In this document: positions 11,542 through 19,059 of the stretch, in pieces
Layout: the number at the start of each line of letters is the position of its first letter
Position numbering within the stretch: the first letter of the stretch is position 1
Source of the DNA: Deltaproteobacteria bacterium
GTDB lineage: Bacteria > Myxococcota_A > Polyangia > Haliangiales > Haliangiaceae
Direction of reading: 5' to 3'
DNA: 36,469 nt
Assembly: GCA_021413675.1 (NCBI GenBank)
Contig: JAIOQA010000165.1
Location: forward strand, 1-36,469
Position numbers and translations under genes: made by a program
The notes under the pieces: model-generated
What the model was told of the DNA's origin: nothing
The model's input: only the letters and a program-made list of their open reading frames with translations
Database searches by the model: none

Positions 11542-11966
11542 CGACCCCGTCGGCGCGGCGCTGACGCGGCTCGCCCAGCGCGAGCCGATCCCGCGGCTAC
11601 ATGTGCGTGCTGCGTTGCGATCTCGGGAGGCCGTGAACGGTCACCGGTACGCAAAAAGGTCAACCCATCGCGGTTTGGGTCGATTCCATTGTCATCGCGG
11701 TCGCTTGGCCCCCGGGAGTTGTCCCGCTGGGGTCGTGGGGCCCCCGTACCGTGTCAGAACGCGTCGTCCCCCGACGGCGGGCAAATCGAAGTCGCTTGCT
11801 GGACCGCCCACAGTATTCGTGCGTTACAATGCAGAGGCGAGTGTTGGGCTTCAGGGCCCGCGACTTGCAGATTGTTCGACTGAAGCGAGAGCGAGTTTTC
11901 AGCGCTAACGGAAAATTTGCCAATACCCGACACCGTCCTTACGTAAAGGCAAAGGAGCGGTAGCCC
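11542..11966 (+). other. 425-base noncoding stretch of lower GC with nested hairpins
   Basis: No frame here has coding character: base composition is visibly lower in GC, and third-position bias is lost. Structure is present. GGCCCC (11707-11712) pairs with GGGGCC (11737-11742) and encloses CGGGA (11713-11717)/TCCCG (11722-11726) with loop GTTG. A second hairpin is CTGAA (11880-11884)/TTCAG (11898-11902). A weak promoter-like TTGCCA (11917-11922) to TACGTA (11940-11945), 17-base spacer, precedes the small protein gene. It could hold a noncoding RNA or a long leader; no known RNA family was recognised. Confidence 0.4.
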
Positions 11967-12140
11967 ATGCTGGATCCGTGGATCATCGACGAGATTCTTC
12001 GCCGAGAAGAAGAGCGACGCGAGCAGGAGCGCCCCCGCGTCGACATGCCCCTGGAGAGCCCGAACCGGTATCGCGATAGCGACCCGAGGCTCCCAGTTCC
12101 CGCGCCCGCCGAGCGCGGCGTCACCGTGATCGACATCTGA
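11967..12140 (+). CDS. Small acidic/basic protein of 57 residues, unknown function
   Basis: The frame begins MLDPWIIDEILRREEERREQ, then an Arg/Pro/Asp-rich middle, and ends ERGVTVIDI. It has a strong ribosome site (AAAGGAG, 11951-11957, 9 bases before the ATG) and its own intrinsic terminator 10 bases after the stop, so it is a monocistronic unit. The N-terminus predicts a short charged amphipathic helix; the C-terminal GVTVIDI is a likely beta strand or docking tail. There is no signal peptide or membrane segment. From memory, proteins with a DPWIIxEI start and an RGVxxIDL-type end occur in other myxobacteria, but I cannot verify this here. Function is unknown. Confidence 0.75.
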   Translation: MLDPWIIDEILRREEERREQERPRVDMPLESPNRYRDSDPRLPVPAPAERGVTVIDI

Positions 12141-12149
12141 CAACCTACC

Positions 12150-12170
12150 CACGCCTTCGAGGCGTGTTTT
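12150..12170 (+). terminator. Intrinsic terminator after the 57-residue protein
   Basis: CACGCCT (12150-12156), loop TCG, AGGCGTG (12160-12166), then TTTT (12167-12170) and GCTT. A perfect 7-base stem with a T-run is rare in such a GC-rich region and is the clearest rho-independent terminator in the window. Confidence 0.85.
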
Positions 12171-12261
12171 GCTTCCGCGGCCCGTTCCACTTCCATGGTG
12201 GCGGGCCGCGTTCGCTTTCGGTGCGCCCGACGCGCCGGCCGAACGGAGGATGATGCGTCCC

Positions 12262-12320
12262 TGAGGTCGCAAGACCTTAATTGGGTTCACTACCTGCCAG
12301 GAGAAAGGGCTGTCTCCCTT
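12262..12320 (+). promoter_or_regulatory. Structured leader before the diguanylate cyclase gene
   Basis: TGAGGTC (12262-12268), tetraloop GCAA (GNRA type), and GACCTTA (12273-12279) form a 7-pair hairpin (one G-U). It is followed by two mutually exclusive hairpins sharing bases: GGAGA (12300-12304)/TCTCC (12313-12317) and AAGGG (12305-12309)/CCCTT (12316-12320). It lies between the terminator and the cyclase start. Alternative pairing is what a switch would need, but no known riboswitch consensus was found. The rest of 12171-12368 shows nothing else clear. Confidence 0.4.
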
Positions 12321-12368
12321 ACGCGTTTCAGTGGTAGACGCGCCGCAGCACCCCGCTGGCAAACCAAA

Positions 12369-14171
12369 GTGAGTCAACCAACCCCACATCGACGTGCGCT
12401 GGGCATGAGCCTGGCGGTGGGGCTGTGTGGCTGGGCGGCGCTCCTGTTGCCGTGGGCGGTGCCGTCGTGGGCGCCCACCGCCGCGCCTGACACCGGGTTC
12501 CCGGCCCTGGTGCTGTTCTCGGTCGTGATCGTGGCGGCCCGCGGGTTCGCGTTCCGCCCGGTGCCCGAGCGCGTGCTGGCGCTCGACACCGCGTTCTTCG
12601 TCGCCGCGGCCCTGTGCCTGGGCTCGCTGCCCGCCGGCCGGATGGTCGCGATCGCGCTGACGGTCGACTCGCTGCTGCGCATCCTGCTCCTGGCCCGCTC
12701 CGGGCGGCTCGCCGCGGTGTCGTGGGTCGACGAGGTCGGCTACGCCATCTACTTCGGCGGCATGACCGGGGCGCTGCTCATGGCCTGTGCGCGGGTGGGT
12801 GGCGCCGACGACCTCGTGCTGGCGTCGGCGACCCCCGGCGCGATCGCGGTGCGGGTCGTGATCATCGGCGTCGCGCTGCTCGTCACGCACTACGCGGTGC
12901 AGGGCGCGCGCGCGGTGCTGTTCGGCCGCAGCCTGCGGTCGTACCTGCGCGAGCTGGCCGCGCCCGGCATGCTGTCGGAGGCGTCGCTGTTGCCGCTGGG
13001 CGCGGTGATGGTGCTGCTCTACCAGCCCGAGCACATGCTCGGGTTCGTGCTGCTCGGCGGCACCTACGTGCTGTTCAGCTTCGTCTACAGCCGGCTGGCG
13101 CGCACCGGCGCGGACCTGCACCGCCGCGTCGGCGAGCTCGAGATCCTCAACTCCACCGCGCGCCGGCTCGCGGCCTCGCTCGAGCTCGAGGAGCTGGTCG
13201 AGACCGCGGCGCGCGAGACCACCCGCGCGATCCCCGAGGCCGAGGCGCTCACGCTGGTGCACCGCGCGGCCGCCGGCGACGATCGCCTGGTCGTCGACTG
13301 CTTCGATCGCGACCGCGACGAGTTCTCGCGGCTCGTGGTCGGGCGCGGCGAGGGCGCGGCGGGCTGGGTCATGACCCACCAGACCGCGCTCACGATCCCC
13401 GACCTCGCCAACAGCGAGATCGACCTCGGGCCCGCTGGCACCGAGGGCGTGCGCGCCTGGCTCGGCGTGCCGATCTTCATGTACGGCGGCTGCGAGGGCG
13501 TGCTCGCGATCCAGAGCCGCTCGCCGGGCGTGTTCCAGGCCGATCACCGCCGGCTGCTCGAGGCGATCAGCCTGCAGGTCGCCTCGGCGCTGCAGAACGC
13601 GCGGCTCTACGAGATGGCGATGGTCGACGGCCTGACCGGGCTGTTCGTACGCCGCTACTTCGACGCGCGCATCGAGGACGAGATCGAGCGCGCCAAGCGG
13701 TTCGGGACGCCGTTCTCGGTCGTCATGATGGACATCGACGACTTCAAGCACCTCAACGACACTCACGGCCACCTCATCGGCGATCGCGTGCTGCGCGCGG
13801 TCGCGCAGATCGTGAAGACCCAGATGCGCGGCGTCGACACCGCGTCGCGCTACGGCGGTGAGGAGATCGCGCTGGTCTTGCCCCGCACCGAGATGGTCGC
13901 GGCGCTGAACCAGGCCGAGCGCATCCGCGCGGCGATCGCCGAGCACCGGGTCGCGACCGACGCCGGCGCGGTGATCGGCGTGACCGCGTCGTTCGGGATC
14001 GCGGCGTACCCCGAGAGCGGCGCGACCACCGCCGAGGATCTCGTGCGCCGCGCCGATCGCGCGCTGTACCGCGCCAAGAAGACCGGCAAGAACCGGGTCG
14101 AGCTGTACTGGGACGATGCGTCGACCGGCAAGATGCCGGTCATCGCGGTCGTCGAGGGCGGCCGGCGGTAG
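12369..14171 (+). CDS. Membrane-bound GAF-GGDEF diguanylate cyclase
   Basis: About 600 residues. The N-terminal 240 residues carry some seven hydrophobic segments. A short coiled coil (HRRVGELEILNSTARRLA) connects to a GAF domain (about residues 260-415), then a GGDEF domain. The active site is RYGGEE (G496-E499), an accepted GGEEx form, and the inhibitory I-site RGVD stands exactly five residues before it, so product inhibition by c-di-GMP is expected. The reaction is 2 GTP to c-di-GMP. The start is uncertain: GTG 12369 gives a basic N-terminus before the first membrane segment, and ATG 12405 would begin at that segment. The strong coding bias starts around 12400. It is convergent with the histidine kinase gene, 15 bases apart. 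Confidence 0.9.
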   Translation: MSQPTPHRRALGMSLAVGLCGWAALLLPWAVPSWAPTAAPDTGFPALVLFSVVIVAARGFAFRPVPERVLALDTAFFVAAALCLGSLPAGRMVAIALTVDSLLRILLLARSGRLAAVSWVDEVGYAIYFGGMTGALLMACARVGGADDLVLASATPGAIAVRVVIIGVALLVTHYAVQGARAVLFGRSLRSYLRELAAPGMLSEASLLPLGAVMVLLYQPEHMLGFVLLGGTYVLFSFVYSRLARTGADLHRRVGELEILNSTARRLAASLELEELVETAARETTRAIPEAEALTLVHRAAAGDDRLVVDCFDRDRDEFSRLVVGRGEGAAGWVMTHQTALTIPDLANSEIDLGPAGTEGVRAWLGVPIFMYGGCEGVLAIQSRSPGVFQADHRRLLEAISLQVASALQNARLYEMAMVDGLTGLFVRRYFDARIEDEIERAKRFGTPFSVVMMDIDDFKHLNDTHGHLIGDRVLRAVAQIVKTQMRGVDTASRYGGEEIALVLPRTEMVAALNQAERIRAAIAEHRVATDAGAVIGVTASFGIAAYPESGATTAEDLVRRADRALYRAKKTGKNRVELYWDDASTGKMPVIAVVEGGRR

Positions 14172-14178
14172 CGGGGCA

Positions 14179-14201
14179 GGCGCCGGTCAGTCGCTGGCGC
14201 C
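14179..14201. terminator. Hairpin between convergent signalling genes
   Basis: GGCGCCGG (14179-14186), loop TCAGTCG, CTGGCGCC (14194-14201), with one G-U pair. It occupies the 15-base gap and the end of the kinase gene. There is no T-run on either strand, so termination is only a suggestion. Confidence 0.3.
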
Positions 14202-16139
14202 GGCGTAGCGGTGCAGCAGCTCCGACAGGCCCACCGCCGAGAACGGCTTGGCGAGGAAGTCGTCGGGCCGACCGCGGCCGAGCGCGGCCAGCTGATCGCG
14301 GACGTCGAAGCCGCTGGTGAGCACGACCTTGACCTCGGGATCGCGCGCGCGGAGCGCCCGCGTGGTCTCGATGCCGTCGAAGCGCGGCATCGTCATGTCG
14401 ACGATCACCAGCGCGAACTTGCCGACCTCGTAGCGCTCGAGCGCGTCGCGCCCGTCGGTCGCGGTGTCGACCTCGAAGCCGAGGTGGGCCACGAGCCGCG
14501 CGCCCGCCATCAGCAGCGCGGGCTCGTCGTCGACGAGCAGGATGCGCCCGAGGCGCCGGTCGGTCGACGGCATCGGCGCGGCGGCCTCGGGCGCGCCGGT
14601 CGCGACGCGCGCGTCGGAGGCTGGCAGGAGCACGCGGAAGCGCGTGCCGCGCCCGGGCTCGCTGTCGACCTCGAGCGCGCCGCGGTGATCGTCCACGATG
14701 CCGCGGATCGCCGCGAGCCCGAGCCCGCGTCCGATCGCCTTGGTCGAGAAGAACGGCTCGAAGATGCGGGCGCGAGTCGCCGCGTCCATGCCGCAGCCGT
14801 CGTCCTCGACCTCGAGCACGACGTGGGCCCCCGGGTGGGGCCCGGCGGCGCGCCCGCCCTGCGACGTGCGGACCCAGATCGAGCCGCCGCGTTCGCCCAG
14901 CGCGTCGGCGGCGTTGGTGATCAGGTTCATCAGGATCTGCCGGAGCTGCGTGCCGTCGGCGAGGACCGCGGATAGCGCTGGATCGAGCGCGAGCTCGAGC
15001 GTTCCCTTCTTCTGGACCGAGACGCGCAGGAGGCCGCTCATCTCCAGCACGATCGCGTTGAGATCGACCGGGCCGACGATCCGGTCGCCGCGGCCGGCGT
15101 AGACGAACAGCTGCCGGCAGAGATCCGCGGCGCGGTGGGCCGCGGTCGCGATGTCGGCGAGGAGTGGCTGCTCGCGCTCGCTCTTCACGCGCATGCGCAC
15201 GAGCTCGACGTTGCCGATGATCGTGGTCAGGAGGTTGTTGAAGTCGTGCGCGATCGTCCCGGCGAGCAGCCCCAAGCTCTCGAGCTTCTGGACGTGCTGC
15301 ATCTGGACCTCGACCGCGAGGCGCTGCTGCTCCTCGAGCTTGCGTTCGGTGATGTCCTGGTACGTGCCCAGCACGCCGACGATCTCGCCGCGCGCGTCGC
15401 GGAGCGGCAGCTTGCTGGTCTGGAGCCACAGGTCCTTGCCCTGCGGCGAGGTCTGCGGCTCCTCGTAGTGGAGGATCGGCAGACCGGTCGCCATCACGGT
15501 CTGGTCGTCACGGCGGTAGCGCGCGGCCTGCGGGTGCCACGTGAACGCGACGTCGGTCTTGCCGAGCACGTTGGCGATCGTCTCCACGCCAGCGTCGCGC
15601 GCGAACGACGCGTTGCAGCCCAGGTACCGGCCCTCGCGGTCCTTCCAGAACACCCGCACCGGGATCGCGTCGAGCACGAGCGCGAGCATGGCCTGCGACT
15701 GCGCGACCGCGGCCTCGGCCTGCTTGCGGTCGGTGAGATCGCGGCCCTCGCAGACCAGGTGGGTGATGCGATCGCCGTCGAGCAGCGGCTTGACCGAGAA
15801 GTCGACGGTGTGGATGACGCCGTCGGCGTCCGGGTGCGTGGCCTCGAACCGGACCAGCTCGCCCGCGGCGGCGCGCGCGATCGCGTCGCGCAGCTGCGCC
15901 TGCTGCGGCGCCGAGTGCGCCCACCACGGCGTGTCCGCGAAGTGCTGGCCGATCACCGCCTCGCGGGTCACGCCGATCAGCGCGAGCGCGCTCTGGTTCG
16001 CCTCGAGGACGTGGCCGTCGAGCGAGAGCAGCCCGGTGAACTGGTACGCGTGATCGAAGATGCCGCGCATCCGGCGCTCGGCGGCGCGCGCGTCCGCGAG
16101 CTCGCGCTCGAGCGCCGCGATCCGGTCCTCATCCCCCAT
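14187..16139 (-). CDS. Hybrid sensor histidine kinase: PAS-PAS-HisKA-HATPase-receiver
   Basis: 650 residues, no membrane segment. PAS 1 spans about residues 22-138, ending in the PAC-like VCEGRDLTDRKQAE. PAS 2 spans about 150-270, ending in LGTYQDITERKLEE. The phospho-acceptor is His298 in GTIAHDFNNLL, the HDFNNLL form typical of this kinase group. N-box (LMNLITNAADAL), G1 (EDDGCGMD), F-box (EPFFSTK) and G2 (GRGLGLAAIRGIV) are intact. A C-terminal receiver has the acidic pair in LLVDDEP, phospho-Asp581 in VDMTMPRFDG and Lys631 in AKPF. It is a cytosolic kinase that passes phosphate to its own receiver; no separate phosphotransfer or output gene is adjacent. The tail-to-tail cyclase may be functionally linked. 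Confidence 0.94.
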   Translation of the reverse strand: MGDEDRIAALERELADARAAERRMRGIFDHAYQFTGLLSLDGHVLEANQSALALIGVTREAVIGQHFADTPWWAHSAPQQAQLRDAIARAAAGELVRFEATHPDADGVIHTVDFSVKPLLDGDRITHLVCEGRDLTDRKQAEAAVAQSQAMLALVLDAIPVRVFWKDREGRYLGCNASFARDAGVETIANVLGKTDVAFTWHPQAARYRRDDQTVMATGLPILHYEEPQTSPQGKDLWLQTSKLPLRDARGEIVGVLGTYQDITERKLEEQQRLAVEVQMQHVQKLESLGLLAGTIAHDFNNLLTTIIGNVELVRMRVKSEREQPLLADIATAAHRAADLCRQLFVYAGRGDRIVGPVDLNAIVLEMSGLLRVSVQKKGTLELALDPALSAVLADGTQLRQILMNLITNAADALGERGGSIWVRTSQGGRAAGPHPGAHVVLEVEDDGCGMDAATRARIFEPFFSTKAIGRGLGLAAIRGIVDDHRGALEVDSEPGRGTRFRVLLPASDARVATGAPEAAAPMPSTDRRLGRILLVDDEPALLMAGARLVAHLGFEVDTATDGRDALERYEVGKFALVIVDMTMPRFDGIETTRALRARDPEVKVVLTSGFDVRDQLAALGRGRPDDFLAKPFSAVGLSELLHRYAGASD

Positions 16140-16145
16140 GCCGCG

Positions 16146-16154
16146 AATGTATCA
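16146..16154 (-). promoter_or_regulatory. Extended -10 directly before the histidine kinase
   Basis: On the minus strand TGA-TACATT ends 6 bases before the ATG at 16139; TACATT matches 4 of 6 bases and the TGn extension is present. No Shine-Dalgarno fits in between, so the mRNA is likely leaderless. Confidence 0.5.
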
Positions 16155-16991
16155 TCGGGTTTCGGCCGGTTGGCCGCTGACCTGGGGTGGCGGTGGGGTG
16201 CCGTCGCGTCCGTCGCGGGGCGTCGCCGGAAACATCGGCGCGCCGCGCAACGCCTGGAGGAAGAGCGCGAGCGCGAGCGCGGCGTGGAGCGCGGCGGCGC
16301 TGACGGTCACCGCCACCGAGGCTCGCGGTGCGGTCCGGCCCGCGAGCCAGCCGACCATAGGGAGAACTTGGAGGGCGTGCAGCCCGACGAAGTGGGCGAT
16401 CCGCAGATCGCCGCCGGTGGTGCTCCAGTTGACCAGCGGCAGGCCCGGGCCGCCGTCGGCGACCCCGACCGCGTGCCGCAGCACGGACGACATGTACGCG
16501 CCCTCGAGGCTCGCGGCGAGCATGATGATCAGGCCGAGCCGGATGCCCCACAGGTACGCGGCGGGCAGGTCGGTCTCGACGACGAAGAACGACACGGTGA
16601 CGATCGCGAGCAGGATCGTCGCCAGCGCGATCGCCACGCCCATGAACGCGAACATCGCGGCGTCGAACGGGGTCGCGGTGTTGAAGTGCGAGGCCACGCC
16701 GCGCGCCGCCTGCACGGTGATCGGCACCAGCTCGGCCCCGATCATCGCCACGATGCCCCACGTGAACACGCCGAACAATCGCTGGGTCCGCAGCGCGTCG
16801 AGGTACCAGGCCAGGGTCCACGCGAGGATCGCGAGCGACAGCGCGAACTTCAGCGGCTTGATCCACGGACTGACGCCGGCGACCGTGCGCGGGTCGAACG
16901 GGATCAGCGCGAGGTACACCGTCGCCAGCGCCAGGCACGCGGCGCCGGACCACGCCAGCGGTGGGTTGCGCTGGAACAGCTCGGCGATCAA
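16152..16991 (-). CDS. Multi-pass membrane protein, function unknown
   Basis: About 279 residues if started at TTG 16991 (MIAELFQRNPPLAWSGAACL). About seven hydrophobic segments are visible, for example ACLALATVYLALIPF, ALSLAILAWTLAWYL, TWGIVAMIGAELVPI, AMFAFMGVAIALATILLAIV and RLGLIIMLAASLEGAYMSS. Between segments is HFNTATPFDAAMF, and a conserved-looking IAHFVGLHALQVLP carries two His in a predicted membrane segment, reminiscent of haem- or metal-binding membrane proteins, though nothing confirms this. The C-terminus is a Pro/Arg-rich tail. An in-frame ATG at 17078 lies further up but would overlap the divergent gene and adds non-conserved sequence. I recognise no named family. Confidence 0.7.
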   Translation of the reverse strand: MIAELFQRNPPLAWSGAACLALATVYLALIPFDPRTVAGVSPWIKPLKFALSLAILAWTLAWYLDALRTQRLFGVFTWGIVAMIGAELVPITVQAARGVASHFNTATPFDAAMFAFMGVAIALATILLAIVTVSFFVVETDLPAAYLWGIRLGLIIMLAASLEGAYMSSVLRHAVGVADGGPGLPLVNWSTTGGDLRIAHFVGLHALQVLPMVGWLAGRTAPRASVAVTVSAAALHAALALALFLQALRGAPMFPATPRDGRDGTPPPPQVSGQPAETR

Positions 16992-17061
16992 CGCGGACCC
17001 GGCATGGTGATCGGACGCGGGCCGACGCGCGGGGGTTACGATCGGTGGGGAGCGCGCGCTG

Positions 17062-17070
17062 TGGCATGCT
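17062..17070 (+). promoter_or_regulatory. -10-like element before the UbiB-type gene
   Basis: TGG-CATGCT ends 6 bases before ATG 17077. The hexamer matches the consensus weakly (3 of 6), but spacing and the TGn extension follow the pattern of other genes here. Confidence 0.3.
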
Positions 17071-17076
17071 CGCGCC

Positions 17077-18205
17077 ATGGCCGATGAACGCAAGGCCGAG
17101 CGCCGCGTCGGGCTCGCGCGCTTCTGGGCGCGGGCGCGGCAGGTCCTGACCACCGATCCGACCGGCTCCGACGAGGACGACCTCGTCGTCGAGGAGGCCG
17201 GCGCGACCGCGCTCGCCGACGAGGCCCGCAAGCGGCGCGGCGGCACCGCCAAGGTCGCGCAGCTCGCGGCCTACGATCCGCTCGGGCAGCTCGCGCCGCG
17301 CGAGGAGGGCGCACCGGCCGCGGGGCGCGCGGCCCTGGCGTCGCTCTGGGATCGCATGCCCGCGATCAACGCCGCCGAGGTCGCCGCGGTGATCGAGGCC
17401 GACCTGGGCGATTCGCCCGAACGGCTGTTCGCGAGCTGGGACCGCGCGCCCCTGGCCGCGGCGTCGCTGGGCCAGGGACTACCGCGCCGAGGCCGCGGCG
17501 CTCGCGCGCTTCGGCGCGGCCTGGGCCGACGATCCTGCGATCCGCATCCCGGCGGTGATCTCCGAGCGCTCGGGCGCGCGGGTGCTGACGATGTCGCGGG
17601 CGCCGGGGATCAGCCTGGTCGAGGCGGCCCGCGCGTCGGCCGAGGTGCGCAACGCGGCGGCGACCGCGATCGTGCGCTTCGCGTGGGGCTCGCCGCTGCG
17701 CCACAACCTGCTCAACGCCGATCCCAACCCCGGCAACTACCTCGTCGACGCCGACGGCGACGGCGTGCGGGTCTGGTTCCTCGACTTCGGCTGCGCGGTG
17801 ACCCTCGACGAGCGCGCCGCCGCCGATGATCGGGAGCTGTGGTGGGGCGTGCTCGACGTCGATGGGCAGTCCGGCGCCGAGCGGTTTCGCATGGCGCTCG
17901 CGCGCCAGGGCGTGCTGCGCCGGGCCGCGTCGCTCGCGACCACGGTGCACCGCGACTGGGAGCGCGCGGTCGCCGCGCCGTTCCGCGACAAGAGCTTCCA
18001 CTGGACCCGCGCGTACGCCGCCGAGCTCACCGACGCCACGCGCCGCGCGCTCGCCGCCGGCGGCATCGGCCTGCCGGCGCGCGCGGTCATGCTGTGGCGC
18101 GCCCGGCTGGGCGTCGCGTCGGTGCTCGGCATGCTCGAGCCCACGCTACCGTTCCGGCAGATCCTGCAGGACGTGATCGGGACGGGCAGGGCGGCGCTGC
18201 GCTGA
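17077..18205 (+). pseudogene. ABC1/UbiB/AarF-family kinase-like gene with internal frame-breaking deletion
   Basis: Frame 1 (17077 to about 17475) gives the family N-terminus, with the KxGxxxKxxQ-type RRGGTAKVAQLAAY and the Ala-rich loop LAAASLGQ. Directly after that Gln the similarity jumps, one base out of frame, to DYRAEAAALARF, which in intact UbiB proteins lies some 70-80 residues later. The second frame continues to the stop at 18205 with the catalytic loop NADPNPGNYLVD and the metal-binding LDFG. The lost piece should contain the invariant Lys of the VAVKVQ strand. So the gene has lost both its frame and its ATP-binding Lys. UbiB proteins act in ubiquinone and lipid biology. An assembly error is the alternative. 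A separate downstream start (ATG 17555) exists, but would lack the N-lobe. Confidence 0.8.
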
Positions 18206-18222
18206 GCCAGCGAGATCCCGTT

Positions 18223-18470
18223 GACGAAGACGTCGACGAAGACGTGATCGTCGACGTGGCCGTGATCGTTGTCGGCGACGGCGACGGCGACGGCGACGTT
18301 TCACCTGGACCTTGACGGCACGCGAGCAACCCTGGTGGAAAGGTCAACGTCGAAGTTTCACGTCGCCGTCGCCGTCGCGGTCAACGATCACGATGACGAC
18401 AACGCCAACGCGGAGGTCAACGACCACGACAACGTGGGCGTGGGCGTCGACGTCGCCGTGATCGTCGACG
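18223..18470. repeat. GAC/GTC-rich repeat tract with 19-base inverted repeat
   Basis: Two tandem 12-mers GACGAAGACGT[C/G] (18223-18246) are followed by four GGCGAC hexamers (18274-18297). A perfect 19-base inverted repeat lies at 18281-18299 and 18360-18378 with a 60-base interior. GGTCAACGA[T/C]CACGA occurs at 18379-18393 and 18415-18429. A 22-base unit starting GTCGACGT occurs at 18250-18271 and 18446-18467 (20 of 22 identical). It fills the gap between the broken UbiB gene and the end of the Nfs/Glt-like operon. Translations are D/V/G low-complexity in several frames, so I do not call a gene. Confidence 0.7.
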
Positions 18471-19046
18471 TCAGTACGTGTACCGCAGGTACAGCCGTCC
18501 GCCGGCGCCCTGGGTGCTCGCGTACTGCGGGAACAGCCACCAGTCGCCGGCGAGGCCGAACGCGTAGTGGCGGTTCTGCAGCTGGTACTCGATGCCGGCG
18601 CCGGCGTCGACGACCATGCTGAGGCGCTCGCCCGGATCGAGGACGCCGACCTTCTGCAGCACGTTCGACGAGATGTACGCGGCGCCGGCGCCGCCCTCGG
18701 CGAACATCGCGAAGCCGCCGACGCGGGCGGTGAGGCGCGCGTCGAGGCTGCCGCGGTAGAGCTGGAACCACTCGCCGCTGGGCGGCGCGGGCACGGTCTC
18801 CTCGTGGTTCTGGCCCTCGAGGTGGAACCCGAGCGCGAGCCACGAGAACGGCTCGTAGCCGATGCGGGTCGCGAGCGTCGGGCCGATCGCCGCGTCGCTG
18901 GCGGTCGTGCCGATGAACGCCGCGGCGCCAGCGCCGAACTCGGCGAAGAACCCGGTCGACGCGGGACGGGCCTGCGCGACCCGGGTGGGCAGCGCGATCG
19001 CACCCGCCAGGACGAGGGTGCCGAGCACGAGCGCGGAGCGTGACAT
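18471..19046 (-). CDS. Small outer-membrane beta-barrel, NfsH/GltH position
   Basis: 191 residues from ATG 19046, with a signal peptide ([20 protein letters not shown]... cleaved near AQA). The mature chain alternates polar and hydrophobic residues in about eight strands ([52 protein letters not shown]) and ends LYLRYTY with an aromatic last residue, as outer-membrane barrels do. It is the last gene of the ten-gene block, 13 bases after the lipoprotein gene. In Myxococcus a barrel (NfsH/GltH) closes the equivalent DEFGH stretch; position supports that assignment but sequence identity was not tested. A TTG at 19058 is an alternative start. Confidence 0.75.
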   Translation of the reverse strand: MSRSALVLGTLVLAGAIALPTRVAQARPASTGFFAEFGAGAAAFIGTTASDAAIGPTLATRIGYEPFSWLALGFHLEGQNHEETVPAPPSGEWFQLYRGSLDARLTARVGGFAMFAEGGAGAAYISSNVLQKVGVLDPGERLSMVVDAGAGIEYQLQNRHYAFGLAGDWWLFPQYASTQGAGGRLYLRYTY

Positions 19047-19059
19047 CGATCGGATCAAA

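Noticed and set aside
12321..12345. tRNA-like D-arm (TTCAGTGGTAGA) in the cyclase leader
   Set aside because: No acceptor stem, anticodon stem or T-arm with proper spacing can be built around it.
12262..12368. Known c-di-GMP (GEMM) riboswitch
   Set aside because: A GNRA loop and a GGCAAACC-like string are present, but the conserved GEMM core and order of elements are not.
18223..18470. A D/V-rich protein-coding gene in the repeat tract
   Set aside because: All frames give low-complexity repeats because of the DNA repeat itself; there is no ribosome site or domain.
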